Source: Mesorhizobium australicum
GTDB taxonomy: Bacteria > Pseudomonadota > Alphaproteobacteria > Rhizobiales > Rhizobiaceae
DNA: 64,000 bases
Assembly: GCF_900177325.1 (NCBI RefSeq)
Contig: NZ_FXBL01000004.1
Location: 806,001 to 870,000 of the forward strand
Direction of reading: 5' to 3'
This document shows, piece by piece, positions 33,613 to 42,220 of this stretch. Position 1 is the stretch's first letter; the number at the start of each line of letters is the position of its first letter. The position numbers and the translations under genes were made by a program. The notes under the pieces were generated by a model. The model was not told where the DNA came from, ran no database searches, and saw only the letters and a list, made by a program, of their open reading frames with translations.

Positions 33613-34662
33613 ATGATTTTCAGGCAGGCGATGCTGGCCGCGGCCAGCGTCTTGGCGATCTCTGGCGCCGCGCTGGCGCAGGATGCAAAATCCGCCGTTG
33701 CGACCGCGCGCGAGGCGAAGACGACCTGGCCCGGCCCGACCGAGGCCGTGAAGGCCGAGGGCAGCAAGAACATCTATGTCATAACCTGCGCGTCGCAGGG
33801 CATCGGCTGCGTCCGCGCCGCCAATGGCGTGGTCGAGGCGGGCGCAGTGCTCGGCTGGGATGTCCGCGTCATCGACGGCCGCGGCGATCCGGCCGCGTGG
33901 AATGCCGGCATCCTGTCGGCGGTGACGGCGAAGGCTGACGGCATCGTGCTCGCCGCGGTGCCGCCGATGCTGGTGGGCGATGCGCTGGCGCAGGCCAAGG
34001 CAGCCGGGATCTCGGTCGTGTCCGTCTTCAACCCGAAGCCGGAGCAGGCCGACAGCGTCTTCGCCTATGTCAGGCCCGACCACGTGGCACAGGGCGCGCT
34101 GGCGGCCGACTGGGTGGAGGCCGATTCCGGCGGGACCGCCAAGATCATCCTCGTCGAGGACCCGATCTTTCCCGAACTCGTGCAGCGCGGCGCGGGCTTC
34201 CGCGAGAGCATTGCGAGCTGTGGCGGCTGCGAGATCGTCGAGGCGGTCGAGTCGACGCTCGCGACCATGGCGCAGCGTCTGCCCGGCGCGGTCGCTGCCG
34301 CGCTCAGCCGGCGCCCGGACGCCAACTACGTCATCGCTCCGTTCGATTCGAACGGCTTCTTCGCCAATGAAGGCGTCCGCCAGGCCGGGCGCATCGGCGC
34401 CGTCCGTGTCGGCTCCTACGAGGGCGATCCGCAGACGATCGCGGCGATCCGCAATGGCGAATACGCGATGACGATCGCCGACCCGGCCGAATGGATGGGC
34501 TGGCAGGCGGCCGATGAGCTTGTCCGGGCCTTTGCGGGTGCGGCGCCGGCAAATGTCACGGTCGTCGATCGGCTGGTCGACAAGGACAACGCGCCGACGA
34601 CCGAGGGTTGGCTCGGCGATCTGGACTACAAGGCGGAATTCCGGAAGCTCTGGGGCAAGTGA
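33613..34662 (+). CDS. Sugar-type ABC transporter substrate-binding protein (type 1 fold)
   Basis: 349 residues. A signal peptide (AMLAAASVLAISGAALAQ) is cleaved near residue 22. The mature protein has NIYVITCASQGIGCVRAANG near 56, VRVIDGRGDPAAWNAGI and GAVRVGSYEGDPQTIAAI, matching the RbsB/xylose-type binding fold. It captures the ligand for the ATPase and permease at 34664 and 36190. The following hyuA/hyuB-like and dehydrogenase genes argue against an ordinary sugar and for a catabolised small ligand. A GGGAGGAG ribosome site precedes ATG 33613. Confidence 0.86.
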   Translation: MIFRQAMLAAASVLAISGAALAQDAKSAVATAREAKTTWPGPTEAVKAEGSKNIYVITCASQGIGCVRAANGVVEAGAVLGWDVRVIDGRGDPAAWNAGILSAVTAKADGIVLAAVPPMLVGDALAQAKAAGISVVSVFNPKPEQADSVFAYVRPDHVAQGALAADWVEADSGGTAKIILVEDPIFPELVQRGAGFRESIASCGGCEIVEAVESTLATMAQRLPGAVAAALSRRPDANYVIAPFDSNGFFANEGVRQAGRIGAVRVGSYEGDPQTIAAIRNGEYAMTIADPAEWMGWQAADELVRAFAGAAPANVTVVDRLVDKDNAPTTEGWLGDLDYKAEFRKLWGK

Positions 34663-34663
34663 G

Positions 34664-36193
34664 ATGTCCGGGTCCGTTCTCTCGGTGCGAGGTGCGACCA
34701 AGGCCTTCGGAGGCGCGGTCGCCCTGCGCGGCGTGGATCTAGAGGTCGGCGAGGCCGAGATCCATGCGCTTCTCGGCGAGAACGGCGCCGGGAAGTCGAC
34801 GCTCATCAAGATCCTCGCCGCGGTCCACGCGCCCGATGCCGGCAGTTTCGAGATTGCCGGAGAGACGCTGCCGGCGGGCTTCGGGCCGGACGACATCGCG
34901 CGCGCGGGCATCCGCTTCGTGCATCAGGATCTCGGTCTCATCGACACAATGAGCGTGATGGAGAACATGGCCCTGGTCGGCGGTTTTGTCCGTCGCGCCG
35001 GGCTGATCGACCATCGTGCGTCATCCCGGCGTGCCGGGGAACAGCTTGCCCGGCTCGGGCTCACGGTGGATCCGGAGGCCCTTGTCGGCAGCCTGTCGGT
35101 GGCGGAGAAAGCGATCCTGGCCCTTGCCCGCGCCATGTCCGGCGATGCGCGGCTGATCGTCGTCGACGAGGTGACCGCGGCCCTGCCGAGCCCGGACGTG
35201 GCGCGTGTCCACGAGGCCATCCGGGCGGCGCGGGACCATCACGGCGCGGCGTTCATCTACGTGTCGCATCGCCTGGAAGAGGTATTCCAGCTCTGCGACC
35301 GGCTGACGGTGCTCCGCGACGGCCGCACCATCGCCACGGCGGAGGTCGGTTCGGTCGACATGGCGCAGGTGGTCAACTGGATCGCCGGCAAGTCGCTCGG
35401 CCTGGGCCGGGCTTCGGTCGGCGGAGGCGGTGGCGCGGTCCGACTGGAGGCAGAGGGCATTCGCGGCGGCGTTGTCGGGAATGGCGCAGCACTTTCGGTG
35501 TCGGCGGGCGAGATCGTCGGCATCACCGGTATCATCGGCTCGGGCTACGACGCCATTTGCGAGATGGTTGCCGGGATCGCGACACCTGTCGAAGGCAGGA
35601 TTGGCATTGGCGGACAGGCGATTGCGCCTGGAAGCACCGCGGCCACGCGCGCGGCCGGGCTGGAAATCGTTCTCGGCGATCGCAGCCGCGCAGCCTTCGC
35701 GGAACGGGCGGTCCGGGAGAACCTGTTCGCCGACCGGCTGTTTCGTGGCCGGGGTCGTCCCGACCTGCCCGGCGAGCGGGTGCGCACCGGCGAGCTGGTC
35801 GCCGATTTCGACGTGCGGCCGAGGAATTGCGGCGAGGCGGCGATGCAGTCGCTGTCGGGCGGGAACCAGCAGAAGGTGCTGTTCGCCCGCGCGCTCATGG
35901 CCGAGCCCAAGGCGCTGGTGCTGATCGATCCGACGGCGGGCGTCGACGTCGGCGCGCGCGCCGAGCTGCACGAGTTGCTGCGTCGGGCGGTCCGCAAGGG
36001 AACCGCCGTGCTGTTCGGCTCGAGCGATTTCGAGGAGATCGTCGCCGTGGCCGACCGTGTGCTGGTGGTGCGCGACGGCCGCATCTGCGCGGAGATCTCG
36101 GGGGAGGACGTGACGTGGGATCGACTGTTCATGGAGGCGCATGGCGGCCACGCGCCGTTGCCAACGGCAACAATGCAAGGGCTGGCGTCATGA
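34664..36193 (+). CDS. Sugar-type ABC transporter ATPase with two ABC domains
   Basis: 509 residues with duplicated ABC domains. Domain 1: Walker A GENGAGKST near residue 38, LSVAEKAILALARAM as a degenerate signature, Walker B LIVVDEVTA. In this Walker B motif the catalytic Glu is followed by Val, not Pro. Domain 2: loop GIIGSGYDA replaces the P-loop, signature LSGGNQQKVLFARAL near 400-414 and LVLIDPTAG, in which Pro follows Asp directly with no catalytic Glu. Such asymmetry is common in the RbsA/MglA subfamily. ATG 34664 is one base after the binding-protein stop; it overlaps the permease by 4 nt. Confidence 0.9.
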   Translation: MSGSVLSVRGATKAFGGAVALRGVDLEVGEAEIHALLGENGAGKSTLIKILAAVHAPDAGSFEIAGETLPAGFGPDDIARAGIRFVHQDLGLIDTMSVMENMALVGGFVRRAGLIDHRASSRRAGEQLARLGLTVDPEALVGSLSVAEKAILALARAMSGDARLIVVDEVTAALPSPDVARVHEAIRAARDHHGAAFIYVSHRLEEVFQLCDRLTVLRDGRTIATAEVGSVDMAQVVNWIAGKSLGLGRASVGGGGGAVRLEAEGIRGGVVGNGAALSVSAGEIVGITGIIGSGYDAICEMVAGIATPVEGRIGIGGQAIAPGSTAATRAAGLEIVLGDRSRAAFAERAVRENLFADRLFRGRGRPDLPGERVRTGELVADFDVRPRNCGEAAMQSLSGGNQQKVLFARALMAEPKALVLIDPTAGVDVGARAELHELLRRAVRKGTAVLFGSSDFEEIVAVADRVLVVRDGRICAEISGEDVTWDRLFMEAHGGHAPLPTATMQGLAS

Positions 36194-37167
36194 GTGCGCT
36201 CGATCATTCCGCCATCGGCAAGGCGCTCTGGGCGAATTCGCTGTTCTTGATGCTCATCGTCGTGGTGGCCTTCTTTTCGATCCTGCTGCCGCAGAGCTAT
36301 TTTTCGTTCGCCAACGCGCAGATGATCTTCTCGACGAACGCGGTGCTGGCGCTGCTCGCGCTGGCGGCGGTGCTGCCGCTCATCAGCGGCCAGTTCGACA
36401 TGTTGATCGGCTTCACCCTGGCCCTGGCGCAATCGCTGTGCGCAGGGCTGATCATCCATCACGGCGTGCCGCCGCTGCTGGCGGGCGCCATTGTGGTCGG
36501 CGTGGGCATGCTCATCGGCCTGATCAACGGCCTGCTTGTCGCCCGCGCCGGCCTCAACGCCTTCATCACGACGCTGGCGACCGGCATCGTCATCCAGGGC
36601 TTCGCCCAGCTCTATACCGGCGGCTCGTCTCTCTTCGGCCAGATGCCGTCCTACTTCCTGGCGCTCGGCCGCGGGCGGCTGTTCGGCATTCCGCTGCCGC
36701 TTGTCTATGTGCTGGCCGTCGCGACGCTGATGTGGGCCGTGCTGCGCTACACGGACTGGGGACGGCGGTGCTACGCCATCGGCGGCAATGCCAAGGCGGC
36801 GCGGCTGGTCGGCATCCCGGTCGAGCGGATCACGGTCCAGGTTTTCATGGTGTCCGGCGCGCTCGCCGCGCTGGCGGGCATCCTGTCGACCAGCATTCTC
36901 GGCTCGGCCAATCCGAACATCGGGCTCAATTATCTGCTGCCCGCCTTCGCGGCGGTATTTCTAGGCGCGGCGCCCGCAGGCCCGGGCCGCTTCAACGCGT
37001 GGGGCACGGTGATCGCCGTCTATGTGCTCGCCGCCGGCATCTCAGGGCTGCAGCAGCTCGGCGCGGCCTTTTACGTCGAACAGTTCTTCAATGGCGGTGC
37101 GCTGCTGCTTGCAGTCGCGCTCGCCCGCTGGATGGCGGTCCGCGCTGCGGCCGCGACCAAGCGATAG
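36190..37167 (+). CDS. Sugar-type ABC transporter permease (RbsC-like)
   Basis: 325 residues, strongly hydrophobic with eight to ten membrane segments, the first NSLFLMLIVVVAFFSILLP. Landmarks are LISGQFDMLIGFTLALAQ near residue 62, ARAGLNAFITTLATGIVIQG near 118 and RRCYAIGGNAKAARLVGIPV near 194. It shares its start with the ATPase stop (ATGA). It completes the importer encoded from 33613 and is followed after 18 nt by the HyuA-like gene, implying a single operon for uptake and breakdown. Confidence 0.9.
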   Translation: MSALDHSAIGKALWANSLFLMLIVVVAFFSILLPQSYFSFANAQMIFSTNAVLALLALAAVLPLISGQFDMLIGFTLALAQSLCAGLIIHHGVPPLLAGAIVVGVGMLIGLINGLLVARAGLNAFITTLATGIVIQGFAQLYTGGSSLFGQMPSYFLALGRGRLFGIPLPLVYVLAVATLMWAVLRYTDWGRRCYAIGGNAKAARLVGIPVERITVQVFMVSGALAALAGILSTSILGSANPNIGLNYLLPAFAAVFLGAAPAGPGRFNAWGTVIAVYVLAAGISGLQQLGAAFYVEQFFNGGALLLAVALARWMAVRAAAATKR

Positions 37168-37185
37168 ATCGATCGGGAGGAAGAT

Positions 37186-39291
37186 ATGTATCTGGGAGTG
37201 GATATCGGCGGCACGTTCACCGACCTCGTGCTCGTCGACGGCGAGGGTCGCCTAACCACGACGAAGGCGCTGTCGACGCCGGGAGAGCTGGAAGTCGGCG
37301 TGTTCGACGCCGTACGCAACGCGGCCGAGCAGATCGGCATGACCGCCGAGGAGCTTCTTGCGAAGGTCACCGCCTTTGGCCATGGCACCACGCAGGCCAC
37401 CAATGCGGTGATCGAACGCGACGGCGCGCGCACCGGGCTTCTCGCCACGCGCGGCTTCGGCGACACGCTGGCGATCCAGCGCCTGATGGGCTTCACCGCC
37501 GGTGTGCCGGTCAGCCGGCTGGGCTGGTATTCGCGCCGCCGCTATCCGGATCCGATCGTGCCGCGCAGCCTGGTCCGCGAAGTCCGCGAGCGTGTCGATC
37601 ACCAGGGCAAGGTGCTTGTCGAACTCGATGAGGACGGCGTCCGCACGGCCGTGCGCGAACTGCTCGACCAGGGCGTCCAGACCTTTGCCGTCGCCTTCCT
37701 CTGGTCGTTCCGCAACACCGACCACGAGCGGCGCGCCGGCGCGATCATCCGGGAGATGGCGCCCGACACCTATGTGACGCTGTCGAGCGACGTGGCGCCC
37801 GTCATCGGCGAATATGAGCGCACCGCGACCGCCGCGTTGAATTCCTATCTTGCGCCGAAGGTGGTCTCCTATCTCGACGGCATCGAGCAGATGCTGCGCC
37901 GTCGCGGCTTCAAGGGGGCGTTTTCCATTCTCAATTCCGCCGGCGGCGTAATGCCGGTCGCGGAGGCCGCCCGACGCCCGGTGACGCTGGTGACCTCCGG
38001 TCCGACCGGCGGCGTGATGGGCTCCGTCCACCTCGCCCGCCGGCTCGGCTATCGCAACCTGATCACCACCGACATGGGCGGCACCTCCTTCGACGTCGCC
38101 ATCGTGGTCGACGAGAAACCGCTGATGTCGCTGAACCACGAGGCGGGCGGCTTCCATATCGCCACGCCAATGATCGAGGTGCGCGCGATCGGCGCCGGTG
38201 GCGGCTCCATCGCACGTGTCGTCGACGGCCAGCTTCGCGTCGGTCCCGACAGCGCCAGCGCCTGGCCGGGACCGGCCTGCTACGGCCGCGGCGGCACGGA
38301 GCCGACGGTCACGGACGCCGACGTCGTGCTCGGCATCATCGACCCCGAGACCTTCCTCGGCGGCAAGATGAAGCTCGACCGCGCTGCGGCCGAAAAGGCG
38401 GTGCGCGACCGGATCGCCGAGCCGCTCGGTCTCTCCGTCGAGGAGGCGGCCGCCGGCATCAGGCGCATCGTCGATGCGCAGATGGCCGATACGCTGCGCG
38501 AGGTCACGATCGGCCGCGGCCATGACCCGCGCGACTTCGTCATCTTCGCCTATGGCGGCGCCGGCCCCGTTCACTGCGCCGGCTACGGCGCGGAGCTTGG
38601 CGTGCCGAAGATGATCGTGCCGGTCACCTCGATGGCGCATTCCGCCTATGGAGCACTTGCCGCCGACGTCCAGTATTCCCGCGAGCGCTCGATGCTGATG
38701 CGCGGCGGTGGCGGGCCGCGCAAGCTGAGCGAGGGGCTCGACCCTTGCGCGGTCGGCTCGGCCTTCGCGGAGCTCGAGGAGGATTGCCGTACTGCCATGG
38801 AGCGGGCGGGAGTCGCTGCCGACGACGTGCGGCTGCTGCGCGCCGCCGACCTGCGTTACCGGCGCCAGACCAACGACCTGATGATCTCCTTCCCCGCCGG
38901 GGCCGTGGATCAGGCTGCGCTCGAAGAGCTCGTCGCGCGCTTCGAGGAGACCTACGAGCAGACCTACGGCAAGGGCTCCGCGTTCCGCGAAGCGGGCATC
39001 GAACTAACGAACGTGCGCGTCGAGGCCTTCGGCGCGGCGCGGAGGCCCGAGCTCAAAGTCGAAACGTCGGTCAAGGAACCGGCCGCCGGCCGCCGTCGCA
39101 TCTTCGAGCCGGTCGCCATGCAGTGGATGGAGACCGCCGTCTACAACTGGCGCGACCTGCCGGTTGGCTTCCGCATCGACGGCCCGGCGGTCATCGAACA
39201 TCCCGAAACCTCGGTCTTCGTCGCCGCCGGCCAGTACGCGCGGCTCGACGAGGGCGCCAACATCACCATCGAACAGAACGTGGAGGCATAG
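37186..39291 (+). CDS. HyuA-like ATP-dependent hydantoinase/carboxylase subunit
   Basis: 701 residues, the size of the HyuA / 5-oxoprolinase A / acetone carboxylase AcxA family. An N-terminal actin-like ATPase motif DIGGTFTD is at residues 6-13, GHGTTQATNA follows near 65, the central DMGGTSFD near 288, GAGGGSIA near 329, GPACYGRGGTEPTVTDAD near 360 and YGGAGPVHCAGYG near 453. Members hydrolyse ATP to activate a carbonyl for ring opening or carboxylation and act with a HyuB partner. The partner gene follows after 1 nt and carries an acetone-carboxylase-gamma-like tail, so a carboxylase role must be considered. Confidence 0.9.
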   Translation: MYLGVDIGGTFTDLVLVDGEGRLTTTKALSTPGELEVGVFDAVRNAAEQIGMTAEELLAKVTAFGHGTTQATNAVIERDGARTGLLATRGFGDTLAIQRLMGFTAGVPVSRLGWYSRRRYPDPIVPRSLVREVRERVDHQGKVLVELDEDGVRTAVRELLDQGVQTFAVAFLWSFRNTDHERRAGAIIREMAPDTYVTLSSDVAPVIGEYERTATAALNSYLAPKVVSYLDGIEQMLRRRGFKGAFSILNSAGGVMPVAEAARRPVTLVTSGPTGGVMGSVHLARRLGYRNLITTDMGGTSFDVAIVVDEKPLMSLNHEAGGFHIATPMIEVRAIGAGGGSIARVVDGQLRVGPDSASAWPGPACYGRGGTEPTVTDADVVLGIIDPETFLGGKMKLDRAAAEKAVRDRIAEPLGLSVEEAAAGIRRIVDAQMADTLREVTIGRGHDPRDFVIFAYGGAGPVHCAGYGAELGVPKMIVPVTSMAHSAYGALAADVQYSRERSMLMRGGGGPRKLSEGLDPCAVGSAFAELEEDCRTAMERAGVAADDVRLLRAADLRYRRQTNDLMISFPAGAVDQAALEELVARFEETYEQTYGKGSAFREAGIELTNVRVEAFGAARRPELKVETSVKEPAAGRRRIFEPVAMQWMETAVYNWRDLPVGFRIDGPAVIEHPETSVFVAAGQYARLDEGANITIEQNVEA

Positions 39292-39292
39292 G

Positions 39293-41404
39293 ATGAGCTC
39301 CGCTCCCGCCATCGACCCGATCACCTTCGAGGTGGTCCGCAACAAGCTCGGCGCCATCACCGAGGAACAGGCGATCACGCTCAAATCCGTTTCGGGATCG
39401 CCCGTCGTCACCGAGGCGACCGACTTCAACAACGGCATCTATCTGCCGGACGGTTCCATCGTGACGATGGGTCCGCAGGTGATCTTCCACACCGGCACGA
39501 TGTCGACGGTGATCCGCTCGATCATCGAGAACTTCTCGGAGAATCCGGGCATCCGCGACGGGGACATGTTCATCCTGAACGACCCGTATCGCGGCGCGAT
39601 CCACCAGCCGGACGTGTCAATCGTGGCGCCGGTGTTCCACGAAGGCCGTCACGTCGCCTGGGCGGGCTCCTGCGCGCACCAGCTCGACGTGGGCGGGATG
39701 AGCTTCGGCTCCTGGGCGATCGGCGCGACCGAGATCCAGCAGGAGGCCATGCTGCTTCCAGGCATCAAGCTCGTCGAGGGCGGCGTGCTGCGGCAAGACC
39801 TCTGGCAGATGATCATGGGCATGACGCGCCTGCCGCATGTGCTGGGCCTCGATCTCAAGGCGATGATCGCGGCCAACAACGTTGCGGCGAACAGGCTGCG
39901 CGCGCTGATGGACAAATACGGCGCCGACACCGTGTCGACCATCATGGCCGAGGAGATCAATGCCTCCGAGCGCCAGATGCGCCAGACGCTGCGCGAGCTT
40001 CCCGACGGCGTCTTCCGGGCACGCGACTACATCGAGCATGACGGGCACGAGAACCGCCTCTACGAAGTGGTCGTCACCGCGACGAAGAAGGGCGACAGCC
40101 TGACCCTTGACATGACGGGGACCTCGCCGCAGGCGCCGGGCTTCATCAACTGCACCTTCTCCGGCATGCGGGGCGCGGCCCTGACCGGCCTTCTGCCGAT
40201 CCTCGCGCCGACGATCCGCTGGAACGAGGGCATCATCCGCGCTGTGGATTTCGTCGCGCCGGAGGGCATTCTCTGCAACGCCTCCTGGCCGGCCCCGATT
40301 TCCTCGGGCACGATCTCGACAGCCTGGATCGTCCAGAACGTCGTCGTGGCCGCGCTGTCGCGCATGGTTGCCTGCTCCCCAGCGCATGCGAAGGAAGGCC
40401 AGGCCGTCACCAAGGGCCACATGATGGTGATGACCTTGGCCGGCCAGGACCGCGACGGCGGCCCCTTCGGCACCTTCCTGCTCGATTCGACCGCCGGCGG
40501 CGGCGGGGCGTTCGTCGACCATGACGGTCTCGACGGTTCGGGCGACTACTGCGTGCCGCGCCCGGCGATCGCCAATGTCGAGTCCAACGAAGCGAACGGG
40601 CCCTTCCTCTACCTCTATCGTGGCTTCGTGCCCGACACCGGCGGGCCAGGGCGCATGCGCGGCGGCGCCGGCACCTCGCTGGCGATCGCGCCCTACGAGA
40701 CGCCGGGTCTGCATGCGATGATGCTCGGCCATGGCGTCGAGGTGCCTAATTCCACCGGTCTTTTCGGCGGCCAACCGGGCGCTTGTGGCCGCAACTTCAT
40801 TAAACGCGACGCAGGCGACGCCGCCGCGATTGCCGGGCTCGCCGCCTCGGCGGACGAACTGAAGGACGTCGGCGTCGATGAGCTTGGCCCGAAGCCGGGC
40901 CGTATGGCGCTCTCGCCGCGCGACGTGCTCGGCTACGCCTTCCAGGGTGGCGGCGGCTATGGCGATCCGCTGAAGCGCGATCCGCAGGCCGTGCTCGCCG
41001 ACATCCGCAACGGCCATGTGAGCGTTGGCGCCGCCGAGCGGCAGTATGGCGTCGTGCTCGACGGCGATGCGGTGGACGCCGCAGCGACGCGTGGTCGTCG
41101 CGCGGAAATCCGGTTCGGACGGCTTGGCCGGCGGCCTGCCACGGAACCGGGAGCTAAGGACCTGCATCTTGCCGGCGGGCGTTTCCGTTGTGGTTGCGGC
41201 TGCGACCTGGGAGCTGCGAGCGGCAACTGGAAGGCGGCGGCAACGACGCGGCCGGTCGGGGCGGACAGCTACGGGCCGCATTTGCGCACCCATGCCGAGC
41301 TGGAACTGCGCGAGCATCTCTGCGGCGAGTGCGGAACGATGCTCGAAGTGGAAGTCGTGCGGCGCGGCGACCCATCCCTGCACACAATCGCGTTGAGTGC
41401 CTGA
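39293..41404 (+). CDS. HyuB-like subunit fused to acetone carboxylase gamma-like domain
   Basis: 703 residues. Residues 1 to ~560 are a complete HyuB/oxoprolinase-B domain (DPITFEVVRNKLGAITEEQA, NDPYRGAIHQPDV, GMRGAALTG, GGPGRMRGGAGTS, GGGGYGDP near 555). Residues ~625-703 are an added domain with C633-x-C635-x-C637 and C677-x-x-C680, containing SGNWKAA and LREHLCGECGTMLEVEV. This pattern matches the small gamma subunit of acetone carboxylase, normally a separate protein, with a probable zinc ribbon. HyuB proteins normally end near 550-600. Together with HyuA it could form a two-protein ATP-dependent carboxylase. ATG 39293 follows GGAGG. Confidence 0.88.
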   Translation: MSSAPAIDPITFEVVRNKLGAITEEQAITLKSVSGSPVVTEATDFNNGIYLPDGSIVTMGPQVIFHTGTMSTVIRSIIENFSENPGIRDGDMFILNDPYRGAIHQPDVSIVAPVFHEGRHVAWAGSCAHQLDVGGMSFGSWAIGATEIQQEAMLLPGIKLVEGGVLRQDLWQMIMGMTRLPHVLGLDLKAMIAANNVAANRLRALMDKYGADTVSTIMAEEINASERQMRQTLRELPDGVFRARDYIEHDGHENRLYEVVVTATKKGDSLTLDMTGTSPQAPGFINCTFSGMRGAALTGLLPILAPTIRWNEGIIRAVDFVAPEGILCNASWPAPISSGTISTAWIVQNVVVAALSRMVACSPAHAKEGQAVTKGHMMVMTLAGQDRDGGPFGTFLLDSTAGGGGAFVDHDGLDGSGDYCVPRPAIANVESNEANGPFLYLYRGFVPDTGGPGRMRGGAGTSLAIAPYETPGLHAMMLGHGVEVPNSTGLFGGQPGACGRNFIKRDAGDAAAIAGLAASADELKDVGVDELGPKPGRMALSPRDVLGYAFQGGGGYGDPLKRDPQAVLADIRNGHVSVGAAERQYGVVLDGDAVDAAATRGRRAEIRFGRLGRRPATEPGAKDLHLAGGRFRCGCGCDLGAASGNWKAAATTRPVGADSYGPHLRTHAELELREHLCGECGTMLEVEVVRRGDPSLHTIALSA

Positions 41405-41418
41405 AGGAGACACGCATC

Positions 41419-42183
41419 ATGGCATCGAGATTTCCCACGCGCGGTGGCGTGATCGTCACCGGCGCCGCCCAAGGCATTGGCCGGCGGCTGGCGTTGATGC
41501 TGGCGGCGGAAGGCGTCGACGTCTGCATTGCCGACTGGAACGATGAGGGCGGTCGCGCCGTGGTCGCGGAGAACCCTGACGGCGCCGGCCGCATGATCTT
41601 CGTCCGCACCGACGTGTCCGACGAGGCGAGCTGCGCCAATGCGGTCGGCGAGGCGGAGGCGGCGTTCGGCGGCGTGTTCGGCGTCGTCAACAACGCCTCG
41701 ATCTTCTCGACGCTGCAGATGCGGCCGTTCTGGGAAATCCCGACCGAGGAATGGGATCGCGTCCAGAACGTCAACCTGAAGGGCGTCTTCAACATGTCGC
41801 GGGCGGCCCTTCCGGCACTGCGTAACTCGGGCGCGGGCTCGATCGTCAACATCGCCTCCTCGACCCTGCTCTTCGGCCGGCAGAACTATGCGCATTACGT
41901 GTCGTCGAAGGCGGGAGTGATGGGGCTGAGCCGCGCCATGGCGCGCGAACTCGGCGGATTCAATATCCGCGTCAACACGCTGACGCCCGGGCCGACCTTC
42001 ACCGAGATCGAGCGCAAGACGGTCACGCCGGAGCAGCGCGAGGCGATGATCCGCCAGCAATGCCTCGAGCGGGCCGGCGCGCCGGACGACATCGCGGCGC
42101 CGATCATCTTCCTGCTGTCGTCCGAGGCGCGCTGGATCACCGGCCAGCTGCTCAATGTGGACGGCGGGATGGTGATGCACTGA
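41419..42183 (+). CDS. Short-chain dehydrogenase/reductase (SDR)
   Basis: 254 residues. VIVTGAAQGIGRRLA is the cofactor motif near residue 11, VNNASIF near 90, Ser in NIASSTLLFG near 139 and YVSSK near 157. The C-terminal WITGQLLNVDGGMVM is typical. It lies 14 nt after the HyuB/gamma fusion and 37 nt before an aldehyde dehydrogenase, so it probably oxidises or reduces an alcohol/ketone intermediate in the same pathway. AAGGAGA precedes ATG 41419; the long upstream in-frame extension runs inside the HyuB gene and is rejected. Confidence 0.88.
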   Translation: MASRFPTRGGVIVTGAAQGIGRRLALMLAAEGVDVCIADWNDEGGRAVVAENPDGAGRMIFVRTDVSDEASCANAVGEAEAAFGGVFGVVNNASIFSTLQMRPFWEIPTEEWDRVQNVNLKGVFNMSRAALPALRNSGAGSIVNIASSTLLFGRQNYAHYVSSKAGVMGLSRAMARELGGFNIRVNTLTPGPTFTEIERKTVTPEQREAMIRQQCLERAGAPDDIAAPIIFLLSSEARWITGQLLNVDGGMVMH

Positions 42184-42220
42184 CGGGCCGGTCCCGTCAG
42201 GCGCAATATGGAGATGTGAG

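Noticed and set aside
39617..41413. A 598-codon minus-strand frame opposite the HyuB fusion
   Set aside because: No recognisable domain or ribosome site; HyuB and the gamma-like tail are continuous on the plus strand.
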